A stretch of DNA of 8,584 bases from Flavobacteriales bacterium UBA1531 (GTDB lineage: Bacteria; Bacteroidota; Bacteroidia; Flavobacteriales_D; Sanyastnellaceae). Shown piece after piece: positions 1 to 6,375 of this stretch. How positions within the stretch are numbered: position 1 is the first letter of the stretch; the number at the start of each line of letters is the position of its first letter. The position numbers were made by a program, and so were the translations under genes. Under the pieces are notes generated by a model. The model ran no database searches, was not told the DNA's origin, and saw only the letters and a list, made by a program, of their open reading frames with translations. Where the stretch lies: assembly GCA_002323795.1 (NCBI GenBank), contig DCPZ01000032.1, positions 1-8,584 on the forward strand, read 5' to 3'.

Positions 1-1
1 C

Positions 2-157
2 TTTCTGCGCACCATCGCATCTTTTCAGGCTGCTGAATCACCTGTACCCATGAGCGATGAGTGGCTGAATCACTGGACCAATGCTTATTCCATAACAAAT
101 GAGCAAGCGCAAGATTTGTACAAAGTCGCGCTGCGATTCGGGCTTCAACGGCGCTAA
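2..157 (+). CDS. C-terminal end of an unidentified protein (cut by window start)
   Basis: An open frame enters from the left edge and ends with TAA at 155-157, giving 51 residues that begin FLRTIASFQAAESPVPMSDE and end LYKVALRFGLQRR. The composition is normal for a soluble, mixed helical protein. There is no membrane segment and no motif I recognise, so no function is assigned. The next gene on the same strand starts 56 or 92 bases downstream, depending on its start codon, so the two could share a transcript. The frame is judged coding from its protein-like composition and from the lack of a better frame here, but this is a short stretch. Confidence 0.55.
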   Translation, partial: FLRTIASFQAAESPVPMSDEWLNHWTNAYSITNEQAQDLYKVALRFGLQRR

Positions 158-213
158 ATTGCGAACATCTGTGAACTCCTTGCTTACGACCACAAACTTT
201 ACTGAGCACACCC

Positions 214-1422
214 GTGCCAGACTGGAGACAATTTCGTAGACTAAGGTCTGTGTATATCACCCAAGCCAACATTCACACCTGCAGGAACGAAATCACCAAA
301 ACCTGGGGACGCTCAATACAAACGCAGCAGGATTGTGTCGCACTGGCCCAAGCCATATTTGAAAAGACGAACAAAAAGGTGGCTAGCCACACCCTTCGTC
401 GTTTTTTCGGTCTTGTAGCGTTTGATGGACAATTCCGAAAAAGCACCCTCGATACACTGGCGAATTTTGTTGGTTATCCATCGTCTGACGAATTGTTAGA
501 TCGGCTCAAAAACGAGGAAGACCTCGTCGAGTTGTTGATGCGACTTCAGGTTCACAACATTGCGATTGACGAATACTATATCAACCGTCTGATCGAACGC
601 GACATTTCGATGGAAGCTGTCATGATGGCGGGTCATCTGATCAATATTCGACTGGAACAAAATGACCAAGAACGGATCATACGCCTGTTCCAAGCGCTTG
701 AACCGGTCAACAAAGGCAGGCATAAGTACTATGCCATCATTTCCGTCTTTGCACATTACGTTGCGCCTAAATTTCATGAAGTCCAGGATAAAGCCTTCAT
801 CAATAGGCTCATGCTTGAAACCCCTTTCATCAACTTGGCTCTGTCGTTCTACGTACCAATTATGGAATTGAATGGCGAGTACGGCAATCACGTTGAGATG
901 ATGTTGAACATATCAACCAATGATGAACATCAGGGTTTTGGCCACAGCCTATTGGCAACACGGGCCCTCCTCAATGGCAACCGACAGCTGGCAATCGAAC
1001 ACTTTAATAAGATTCCGAACGGTACTTATTTTTCGATTCTCGAAGGACGAATTGCCGTTTTGGATTACCTCTTACACGGAGTGAACGAAGAAGAAATTGG
1101 GGATCACTTCAGCCCGCCGGTGAACCACGAGATTTTCTTTTTCAAACCTGTTACCCCCCTTCTTGTCGCATTTGGAAAGCATGAACTTTTGGAGCGCCTC
1201 ATGCATGAGAACAAACTGCTCGAGATTACGTCTCAGCACTGGATGGAGGAGTCCGTCAAGAAGCAAACAGAGTTGGCAATGGCATGGATTTTCGCAAAGC
1301 ACGGAAAGATTACAGAAAGTAAGGCTGCGTTGGAAGCCCTAAAAGACACAACGTTTCCAAACGACTACCAAGGAACGTCGCAGCTGATTATCGCTGCCAC
1401 AGAAGCCTTGTTCCAAGCTTGA
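214..1422 (+). CDS. Predicted HTH-like domain protein with long helical C-terminal region
   Basis: This encodes 402 residues if read from GTG 214. Residues about 24-98 form a compact domain with WGRSIQTQQD, then SHTLRRFFGLVAF (about 58-70), then STLDTLANFVGY (77-88). I know this arrangement from many Bacteroidota proteins, where it looks like a helix-turn-helix DNA-binding fold followed by variable C-termini; DNA binding is inferred. Residues about 100-400 are almost all helical and read like degenerate TPR or alpha-solenoid repeats, for example LLATRALLNGNRQLAIEHFNKIPNG and a late ELAMAWIFAKHGKITESKAALEAL, suggesting a protein-binding scaffold. There is no signal peptide or membrane helix, so it should be cytoplasmic. 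No ATG lies near the start. GTG 214 gives the longest frame, while GTG 250 (390 residues) has an AAGG at 243-246 just before it and keeps the whole conserved domain. The stop abuts the stop of the convergent gene with no spacer. Confidence 0.8.
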   Translation: MPDWRQFRRLRSVYITQANIHTCRNEITKTWGRSIQTQQDCVALAQAIFEKTNKKVASHTLRRFFGLVAFDGQFRKSTLDTLANFVGYPSSDELLDRLKNEEDLVELLMRLQVHNIAIDEYYINRLIERDISMEAVMMAGHLINIRLEQNDQERIIRLFQALEPVNKGRHKYYAIISVFAHYVAPKFHEVQDKAFINRLMLETPFINLALSFYVPIMELNGEYGNHVEMMLNISTNDEHQGFGHSLLATRALLNGNRQLAIEHFNKIPNGTYFSILEGRIAVLDYLLHGVNEEEIGDHFSPPVNHEIFFFKPVTPLLVAFGKHELLERLMHENKLLEITSQHWMEESVKKQTELAMAWIFAKHGKITESKAALEALKDTTFPNDYQGTSQLIIAATEALFQA

Positions 1423-2931
1423 TTACATCCAAGGTCGATTCGTCGCTTCAGCCTTGTACAAGGCAATATCACGCAATTTCATGGCCGTTTTTTTCGGAAT
1501 GTACCGGACGGCAACGGGTCCAGCTGCAGTGTAAATCCGAGCATGCGCGAGTGAGCGTCGGCGCATCAACCAACTTTCAGTGAGGACAACGCGTTGCGCC
1601 TTGTGCAACTCAGTTCTTAGGTGCTTCTTACGGAGCCAACCCTTATGCATACAGAGCTGCTCCTCGTATACCGTCAACAGGATACTGTGATATTGCTTGA
1701 TTGCCCCCACGTACAACCAAACTCCCCAAAGGCACCCAACGATTTGCATCCATCCATCGCCCCAGACCCATAGCGGTGCCACCACAACTGTCCTGAAGAT
1801 CAACATACGGATCAACAACATTTTGTGAGGTCGGATTACCTCCGCCTCGCCTGAAACCGGTGGAAAAAGTATGGCATTGAGTCGTTCAGCGTGGTCGCAC
1901 TCCAACCCTGGAATCGCCATGCTGACACCCCCCTGCGCTGCTTCTGATTGTGCCCGTGCTTGGTGAATCCGAAACGTTTCAAAGCCCATCAATCGTTGTA
2001 ACACGCCGCTGCTGCCTTCCAACATTTGCACCTTGTGCAAAGGGATTTTAAACTCAAATTTCTTGAGCAATCCACCTGATAACTCGAGCCCTTCCGCTTG
2101 AACTCTAACCTGCAGTTTGTAGTACCGCAACACGGCACCTATGAGAGAAACGAGCATGCCGAGAACGACAACTCCAATGGTGAAAAACGGAATCAAAAGC
2201 ACCCACAAAAACTTCAACAGCCACCACGTATACATTGGGACATCCGAGAGCCAATCGGTCAAAAGACCTTCCAAGGGTTCTGCCAAGGCTACGACGGAAC
2301 CAAAGGCAATCAGTGCATTGCGCAGGTGATTCTGGGTCAGCCCCACTTTAAACAATCGACTCCAAGAGAGGGCAATCAATTGTGTACTATTCGACGCCGA
2401 TTCTGAGGTTTTGTTATCCTGTTCCGTGTAATCCCTCACACCCCCGGACGATAAAATGGATTTAAGCGCCTTCGCTTGCTGCACTTTAAGTGCTGCAATT
2501 TCCACTTCTGCACCACTGGTGCCTGCTGTGTCCACCTTGACGCTCATTACACCAAAGGCCCGTTGCCAAATCGATTGCTCGAGGTTGACGATCTGAATGC
2601 GTTCAAAGGCGATTGTGATGCGCTCGCGCTCCAAGACTCCACGGCGAATGACCAACGCTTCCTCTGTCACTTGAAACGTAAACTTCCAATACTGCAGAAG
2701 GGCACTCAAACAGGCAATGGCCAGCACAGCAAAGCCAATCCATTCTCCGTAGGCACGAATGTTATCGGAGACGGCTGCACCTGCCAAAATCGGCCAGAAC
2801 CCGCGGATGAATATCCACGTGTAGTTGACGATGTATTGAAAAACACCCGTGGGATGTTGTCGCAAAACCGGGAAATGAGCCGGGTGCGGTTGAGACTCTT
2901 CGGCGGGATTATGATTGGCTGACACGCTCAT
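1423..2931 (-). CDS. YdbT-like membrane protein with three bacterial PH (bPH_2/DUF304) domains
   Basis: This encodes 502 residues from ATG 2931. The frame is open further upstream, to 2994, but the ATG is preferred because it gives a natural cytosolic N-terminus (MSVSANHNPAEESQ) and a 23-base overlap with the upstream gene, typical of coupled translation. Hydrophobic pairs lie near residues 34-51/62-80, 200-220/236-268 and 369-389/394-410. Each pair is followed by a PH-like domain, near 84-160, 270-355 and 415-490. The first has the family pattern RRGVLERERITIAFERIQIV followed by SVKVDTAGTSG; the second has SGGLLKKFEFKIPLHKVQ; the third has HKGWLRKKHLRTELHKAQRV. Three hydrophobic-pair plus PH repeats and about 500 residues match Bacillus YdbT. 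In Bacillus the ydbST pair belongs to the sigma-W envelope-stress regulon and is tied to resistance to certain antimicrobial peptides (recalled, not checked). A similar envelope role here is inferred. Biochemical activity is unknown. Confidence 0.85.
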   Translation of the reverse strand: MSVSANHNPAEESQPHPAHFPVLRQHPTGVFQYIVNYTWIFIRGFWPILAGAAVSDNIRAYGEWIGFAVLAIACLSALLQYWKFTFQVTEEALVIRRGVLERERITIAFERIQIVNLEQSIWQRAFGVMSVKVDTAGTSGAEVEIAALKVQQAKALKSILSSGGVRDYTEQDNKTSESASNSTQLIALSWSRLFKVGLTQNHLRNALIAFGSVVALAEPLEGLLTDWLSDVPMYTWWLLKFLWVLLIPFFTIGVVVLGMLVSLIGAVLRYYKLQVRVQAEGLELSGGLLKKFEFKIPLHKVQMLEGSSGVLQRLMGFETFRIHQARAQSEAAQGGVSMAIPGLECDHAERLNAILFPPVSGEAEVIRPHKMLLIRMLIFRTVVVAPLWVWGDGWMQIVGCLWGVWLYVGAIKQYHSILLTVYEEQLCMHKGWLRKKHLRTELHKAQRVVLTESWLMRRRSLAHARIYTAAGPVAVRYIPKKTAMKLRDIALYKAEATNRPWM

Positions 2932-3433
2932 CGAGTTGTTGCCTAAGGCGCTTAGCCCGATCCACATCCATACCGGGCACACGCAAATTAGCACCGGAGT
3001 GGCCCGCGGTATATAACTTCAACGTACACACACTGAATGCGCGTGCTAAAGGGCCTTGAGCAATCTCGCTGTGTTGGACGCGGTTGAAGGGCACAGTAAT
3101 GGTCTCACGCTTGAAAAATCCTGATCTATAGCTCAAGTCGTGTTCACGAACGACCACTCCACGCAATGGAAACCCTTTGACCTCTTCAATGGCCCACATC
3201 AATCCAAAGGCAAAGGCTGCGCCCAAGGCCAGCCAAACGCCCCATCGAAACGTGTTCAACTCTTGCCATTCAAACCACATCAATACACCCAATGCTGCGA
3301 ACACCAACAGCATAACGATTGCAAAAATAGCCATCCGCAGGGCCCGGTACCTGAGCGGCAGCCCTTCAAATTCTTCCTCTTGAAGGGAAGGTAAAGCGTC
3401 AATGCGCACGGATGTGTTGGAAAATAAAGACAT
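2909..3433 (-). CDS. YdbS-like membrane protein with one bacterial PH (bPH_2/DUF304) domain
   Basis: This encodes 174 residues from ATG 3433. After a polar N-terminus with acidic residues (QEEEFEGLPLRYR) come two membrane helices (about 32-54 and 62-81) and then one PH-like domain (about 90-165). The domain carries the family signature: a SGFFKRETITVPFNRVQHSE strand-turn segment, LARAFSVCTLKLYTAG, and the closing VPGMDVDRAKRLRQQL helix. The length matches Bacillus YdbS (about 160 residues). It is the first gene of a two-gene minus-strand operon. Its last 23 bases overlap the start of the YdbT-like gene, so the two products probably form one membrane complex. Upstream are 216 non-coding bases to the SulP terminator, containing a small dyad at 3469-3485 that could be an operator. 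I see no clear Bacteroidota-type promoter (TAnnTTTG). Confidence 0.85.
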   Translation of the reverse strand: MSLFSNTSVRIDALPSLQEEEFEGLPLRYRALRMAIFAIVMLLVFAALGVLMWFEWQELNTFRWGVWLALGAAFAFGLMWAIEEVKGFPLRGVVVREHDLSYRSGFFKRETITVPFNRVQHSEIAQGPLARAFSVCTLKLYTAGHSGANLRVPGMDVDRAKRLRQQLDERVSQS

Positions 3434-3468
3434 GAAATGGCAACCCTGAATGTACGCGAAACCGTGTA

Positions 3469-3485
3469 ATTCCAGTCATTGGAAT
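3469..3485. promoter_or_regulatory. Dyad ATTCCA-N5-TGGAAT upstream of the ydbS-like gene
   Basis: A perfect 6-base inverted repeat with a 5-base spacer lies 36-52 bases before the ATG of the minus-strand ydbS-like gene. Its size and position would suit an operator, or the start of a 5' leader hairpin. No matching copy was noticed elsewhere in the window and no promoter elements could be placed with confidence, so the role is only a suggestion. Confidence 0.25.
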
Positions 3486-3590
3486 ACCCTGGATATGATA
3501 TGATAGATGACAGGGCTCCTGCCTCGCCTGAATTCACAGAGGCATCGCCACCACTTCCTCATGCGGGGTTAATCACAATGAGGTAAAATC

Positions 3591-3626
3591 AAGCTTCATA
3601 CATTACCGACGATTAATCAGAAGCTT
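3591..3626. repeat. Nested inverted repeat in the SulP/ydbS spacer
   Basis: AAGCTTC at 3591-3597 pairs with GAAGCTT at 3620-3626. Inside it, ATTA (3602-3605) pairs with TAAT (3614-3617). On the minus strand the outer stem is followed by GATTTTACC, so it could act as a weak backup terminator behind the main one at 3650-3690, or as a regulatory site for the ydbS-like gene. The internal loops make the stem imperfect. Confidence 0.25.
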
Positions 3627-3649
3627 TGACGCAACCCGCGGACGGGGAA

Positions 3650-3690
3650 GCAAAAGGACAACGGAACGTATGTCCGTTGTCCTTTTTGCC
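3650..3690 (-). terminator. Strong hairpin terminator after the SulP gene
   Basis: The arm 3650-3665 (GCAAAAGGACAACGGA) pairs with 3673-3689 across a 7-base loop. Pairing is perfect except for one extra T in the run at 3683-3687. On the minus strand the stem runs into a T-rich tract (TTTTGC) about 18 bases beyond the SulP stop codon, which is the expected place for factor-independent termination. The stem also ends in five T on the plus strand, so it could work in both directions, but no plus-strand gene ends nearby. It separates SulP from the ydbS/ydbT-like operon. Confidence 0.8.
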
Positions 3691-3707
3691 CAAACGAATT
3701 CATCATA

Positions 3708-4982
3708 TCACTCCGACTTATCTGGCATCAAGCGACCGCAGATCAATGCGACGACGAGACCAATGCCCAGCCCTTTCAGTAAATCGATAAGTACAATAGC
3801 CAAAATGGTCACAACAAAAGGAATGAAATGCTTCATTCCGCTCGCGTAGATGCGTTTGAACGTTGCGGGCTTTGCAAGTTTGTAACCTACCAAAAACAGC
3901 ACCGCCGCAAGGCTACCAAGCGGAATGTAGGTGAGCAGATTTGGAGCTAGCAGAAAAAACAAGAGCAACCACGCACCGTGCAAAATTGCACTGAGCTTGG
4001 TCGCATTGCCCGTTTGGATGTTCGCAGATGAACGAACAATCACTTGGGTGATGGGCAATCCACCAATCAATCCACTTAAGGTGTTTCCAACCCCTTGCGC
4101 CAACAATTCCCGGTTCGTTGGGGTCACGCGTTTTTCAGGATCTAATTTATCAGTTGCCTCAACGCAGAGGAGGGTTTCCAAGCTCGCGACAACAGCAATC
4201 GTCACAGCCAAAACCCAAATTGTACCATCTCCAATGGCTGAAAAATCCGGGAACGTCAGGAGCGATCCCCAAGCAGACGGGTCAATGCCATTGGCCGTGT
4301 GACCTGTGGGTACATCGACCAATTGTTTCGTGGTCAATGCACCTTCCCCGCCCCGCGTTATCAAGTGCACTGCAATTCCTGCAAGCACTGCGGTCAAGGA
4401 TCCAGAAAGCACTTTAGTGAACTGCTGGGCCTTCATAAAAGAAGTCTCCCACAGGATCAAAATGGCAAGGCAGACAAACGTTACGACTGTGGCCGTGGCT
4501 GATGCATAACCGATGTTATCTCCAAGCAATAACAAAACATCAAAAACCTTTTCTGCTTTCTCAGCACCGGCAGCACCGGCATACCCCAGTCCGTGGGGGA
4601 TTTGCTTGATGAAGATGATGATTCCAATGGCCGCCAACATCCCAGAGATGACACTGGACGGAAAATACTTCCCGACAACACCGGCGCGTACGATGCCCAA
4701 CACCAATTGAGCCAATCCACCGATTACTATCGCAAGGAGAAATGCTTCGAATCCTACCTCCTGGATGCCATCATAAACGATGACTGCGAGGCCGGCAGCT
4801 GGTCCGGAAACGCCCACATGACTCCCAGAAATGGGTGCAACAACAAGTCCGCCAATGATGCCGGCGATTAAGCCGGCGATGGGCTCCGCTCCCGAAGCCA
4901 GTGCAATGCCCAGGCAGAGCGGCAATGCAACCAAAAAAACAACCAAGGATGCAGGAGCATCCTTTCCAATATGTGTAAACAT
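3708..4982 (-). CDS. SulP-family inorganic anion permease lacking the STAS domain
   Basis: This encodes 424 residues from ATG 4982 and is highly hydrophobic, with about a dozen or more membrane helices. Family motifs include LPLCLGIALASGAEPIAGLI near the N-terminus, SGSHVGVSGPAAGLAVIV (about 52-69) on the substrate-site helix, and ASLETLLCVEATDKLDPEKR followed by TPTNRELLAQGVGN, GLIGGLPITQVIVRSSANIQ and GNATKLSAILHG (about 266-336). These are characteristic of SulP/SLC26 permeases, which move sulfate, bicarbonate or other anions across the inner membrane; the substrate cannot be read from sequence. The Bacteroidota form is often near a carbonic anhydrase, but none is visible here. The protein stops at LLKGLGIGLVVALICGRLMPDKSE, just after the last helix, where most family members continue into a cytoplasmic STAS domain. 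The downstream DNA is a terminator, with no STAS remnant. A small acidic secreted protein is encoded 64 bases upstream on the same strand. Confidence 0.92.
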   Translation of the reverse strand: MFTHIGKDAPASLVVFLVALPLCLGIALASGAEPIAGLIAGIIGGLVVAPISGSHVGVSGPAAGLAVIVYDGIQEVGFEAFLLAIVIGGLAQLVLGIVRAGVVGKYFPSSVISGMLAAIGIIIFIKQIPHGLGYAGAAGAEKAEKVFDVLLLLGDNIGYASATATVVTFVCLAILILWETSFMKAQQFTKVLSGSLTAVLAGIAVHLITRGGEGALTTKQLVDVPTGHTANGIDPSAWGSLLTFPDFSAIGDGTIWVLAVTIAVVASLETLLCVEATDKLDPEKRVTPTNRELLAQGVGNTLSGLIGGLPITQVIVRSSANIQTGNATKLSAILHGAWLLLFFLLAPNLLTYIPLGSLAAVLFLVGYKLAKPATFKRIYASGMKHFIPFVVTILAIVLIDLLKGLGIGLVVALICGRLMPDKSE

Positions 4983-5010
4983 GAAGTCCGAAAAATTGAA
5001 TTGAAAAACG

Positions 5011-5038
5011 AAAAAGCGCGCAGTCCGATGCGGACTGC
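5011..5038 (-). terminator. Hairpin with T-tract between the acidic-protein gene and SulP
   Basis: GCAGTCC and GGACTGC (5020-5026 and 5032-5038) form a perfect 7-base stem with a 5-base loop, starting 8 bases after the stop of the acidic-protein gene on the minus strand. Four bases after the stem comes TTTTT (5015-5011), then CG and another T-run. This resembles a terminator, but the T-run is offset and the SulP gene begins only 28 bases further on with no visible promoter. It may therefore be partly read through, lowering SulP expression relative to the first gene. Confidence 0.5.
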
Positions 5039-5046
5039 CGAGGTCT

Positions 5047-5382
5047 TTACGCCTTCATTTCCGGAGGTTCAAATACGCCTCGTGTGTAAGGTGAGTCCCA
5101 TACCCGATTTGCCGTAGACGAGAGATTGAGGTTGTGCGTCGCCAAGGCTTCGGCTTTCCGTTCCGCCAAATCCGACCATTTCTTTAGCTCGTCATCTGCA
5201 GCTTCCTCTTCTCCTTCTTTGTTCTCCTCACTGCGCTCATCGTCCGAATCTGCGATGAACCATACGACCTCTTCTTCCCCCCAGTCAAAAGCGGATGCAC
5301 ATGGCATTACCACCCAACAGACGATGGACAGCAAGCTCAGCGTGTGTGCCCAGAATGCACGATGTGAAGAACCAAATTGCAC
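5047..5382 (-). CDS. Small secreted acidic protein of unknown function
   Basis: This encodes 111 residues from GTG 5382; there is no earlier in-frame ATG, and the next Met (26) lies inside the signal sequence. Residues 1-31 look like a Sec signal peptide: basic H7/R8, a hydrophobic core LSLLSIVCWVVM, then PCASA before FDW, so cleavage after Ala31 is likely. The mature part of about 80 residues begins with a strongly acidic segment (about 35-67, rich in E and D), continues with a helical LKKWSDLAERKAEALATHNL stretch, and ends with the aromatic/proline tail SPYTRGVFEPPEMKA. There is no lipobox and no membrane helix in the mature part, so it is probably periplasmic or exported. I do not recognise the family. 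An acidic segment could bind cations, but that is speculation. SulP follows 64 bases downstream, after a hairpin. The upstream spacer (5383-5476) is AT-rich and presumably holds the promoter, with a TAACCTTG on the minus strand close to the Bacteroidota -7 consensus. Confidence 0.65.
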   Translation of the reverse strand: MQFGSSHRAFWAHTLSLLSIVCWVVMPCASAFDWGEEEVVWFIADSDDERSEENKEGEEEAADDELKKWSDLAERKAEALATHNLNLSSTANRVWDSPYTRGVFEPPEMKA

Positions 5383-5476
5383 ACCGTAAAACTATACATT
5401 AGAATTCAAGGTTACGCCCTCACAAATGTCAAAATTTTACACTTTTTAAAATAAACTACTCTCATAGATCCATTAG

Positions 5477-5602
5477 GAAACCCGCCAGGGTCACCGCGGC
5501 AAAAGCAAGGTCATCAGGAAGTTATTTGCGGCCTTTCGCATCGAGCCAGATTTCCTCGCTGCATTGGCTGAAATTGAGAAAGCCGATGCCGATCGGCCGT
5601 AA
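5477..5602 (+). pseudogene. 3' remnant of an unrecognised plus-strand gene
   Basis: Reading from just after a TAG at 5474-5476, this frame gives 41 codons ending in TAA at 5600-5602. The product contains KSKVIRKLFAAFRIEPDFLA followed by ALAEIEKADADRP. It looks like a genuine protein C-terminus (basic/hydrophobic helix, then an acidic helix and a short polar tail) rather than chance translation. It has no ATG or GTG start, and the DNA before it is AT-rich spacer, so the 5' part of the gene is gone. It ends where recognisable homology in the opposing barrel gene also ends, which fits two truncated genes joined tail to tail. I cannot name the family. Confidence 0.4.
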
Positions 5603-6158
5603 AAACATGGTAGCCCATAATCCGTGTCAACCCTGCGGGGGCATCCCAGGTCAGCGCCGCAGTGGTGGTACCGATGGCCGTGGTTTGGTCCCACCGAAAG
5701 CCATCGAGGAATCGACCGTATTGCGACCAGTTGACTGCCCCGACGATGCGCTCATTATCGAATGCGATTCGCTGACGTCCCGCCGTGAAGCGAGTGTTGG
5801 CGTTCGGTTTCCATGCACCCCACGATTCGGTTGCGGCTATTGCACCGTATCCGCTTGTATTGCCTGCCATATCTCCAAACATGCGCACGTCCTGGAAACC
5901 CAGACGAACCTCCCACTTTTCCGTTCCGTGATGCCACGTCAAGCGGGTGCGTTGCATGGTCAGCAACTCCCCAGATTCACCCTGCTGACGGAGTCGCTGG
6001 TATCCATCACGCCATTCCGAACGCGGACGTACTTGGAGCATGATGCGGTCTTCAGCAACTCCCTGGTCTTGGGCGCGCAACGGCGCCTCAGCGAGTGCAA
6101 CGAGTCCTCACACTGAAAGAACAGCATACCTCCCCCACGCTTTCAACCTACTTTTCAT
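5514..6158 (-). pseudogene. Truncated, interrupted outer-membrane beta-barrel gene (alginate-export/porin type)
   Basis: From ATG 6158 the frame reads MKSRLKAWGRYAVLSV, hits TGA at 6110-6108, and continues in the same frame as GLVALAEAPLRAQD. With the stop ignored this is a complete Sec signal peptide (cleavage after Ala29) followed by a barrel N-terminus: LQVRPRSEWRDGYQ, QRTRLTWHHGTEKWEVRLGF, QDVRMFGD, and GRQRIAFDNERIVGAVNWSQ with YGR after it. These match the alginate-export-type porins of Bacteroidota, where 'RPR.EYR.G', 'QRTRL', 'QDVR..GD' and 'GRQ...D.QRI.G..NW..QGR' recur. Such proteins are usually about 400 residues or more; here similarity fades near codon 180 (about 5610) and the open frame drifts through unrelated sequence to a stop at 5514. 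The gene therefore has a nonsense mutation and has lost over half of its barrel. The only intact open reading (from TTG 6080) lacks a signal peptide and could not make a functional porin. Confidence 0.7.
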
Positions 6159-6213
6159 TTTGGCCTTGTAGCGCTTTTCAGTTCCATCCAATTTCATTCC
6201 ACCGCAAAAATAA

Positions 6214-6375
6214 TTAAGCATTTCGGACTCTCGCAACCTGTCGGCCATGGCATCGTTTCACAAGCATGTGATTCCCAAGGAAATCACGGCAGGCCCCAGA
6301 GATGGCGTACTGTCCGGCCTCTGCCAGCTCCGCATGGTGGTTAAATTGCACCAAACTATTACTTGCGCTGAACAT
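6214..6375 (-). pseudogene. Possible 3' remnant of a gene upstream of the barrel pseudogene
   Basis: On the minus strand a frame open from about 6403 and ending in TAA at 6216-6214 gives, from ATG 6375, 53 residues including FNHHAELAEAGQYAISGACR and DFLGNHMLVKRCHGRQVARV. The mix of residues and the GC-rich third positions look coding. The stop lies 55 bases before the ATG of the barrel pseudogene, as in an operon. No family is recognised and no good start site is present, so this is either the tail of a gene whose front was deleted, a small gene, or a chance frame. The competing plus-strand frame (6247-6423) looks less protein-like. Confidence 0.25.

Noticed and set aside
218..250. CAGAC...GTCTG hairpin at the start of the HTH-like gene
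   Set aside because: A 5-base stem with a loop over 20 bases is expected by chance.
1451..1464. 14-base palindrome as a protein-binding operator
   Set aside because: It sits inside the 3' coding end of the ydbT-like gene, far from any start, and encodes ordinary residues. A termination role is only weakly possible.
2932..2994. Extended N-terminus for the ydbT-like protein
   Set aside because: The extra 21 residues lie entirely within the coding sequence of the upstream gene. The internal ATG at 2931 gives a normal coupled overlap.
3280..3537. Minus-strand 85-codon frame spanning the ydbS-like start
   Set aside because: Its second half is out of frame with the well-supported ydbS-like gene and Cys/Leu-rich, so it is a shadow.
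3708..5382. Bicarbonate uptake module with carbonic anhydrase
   Set aside because: SulP permeases of this type often neighbour carbonic anhydrase, but no such gene or zinc-site motif is present on either side.
5526..6116. Long plus-strand open frame (196 codons)
   Set aside because: It is antisense to the barrel pseudogene, whose minus-strand frame carries clear family motifs. The plus-strand product is rich in C, H, P and R with no recognisable motif, as expected for a shadow frame.
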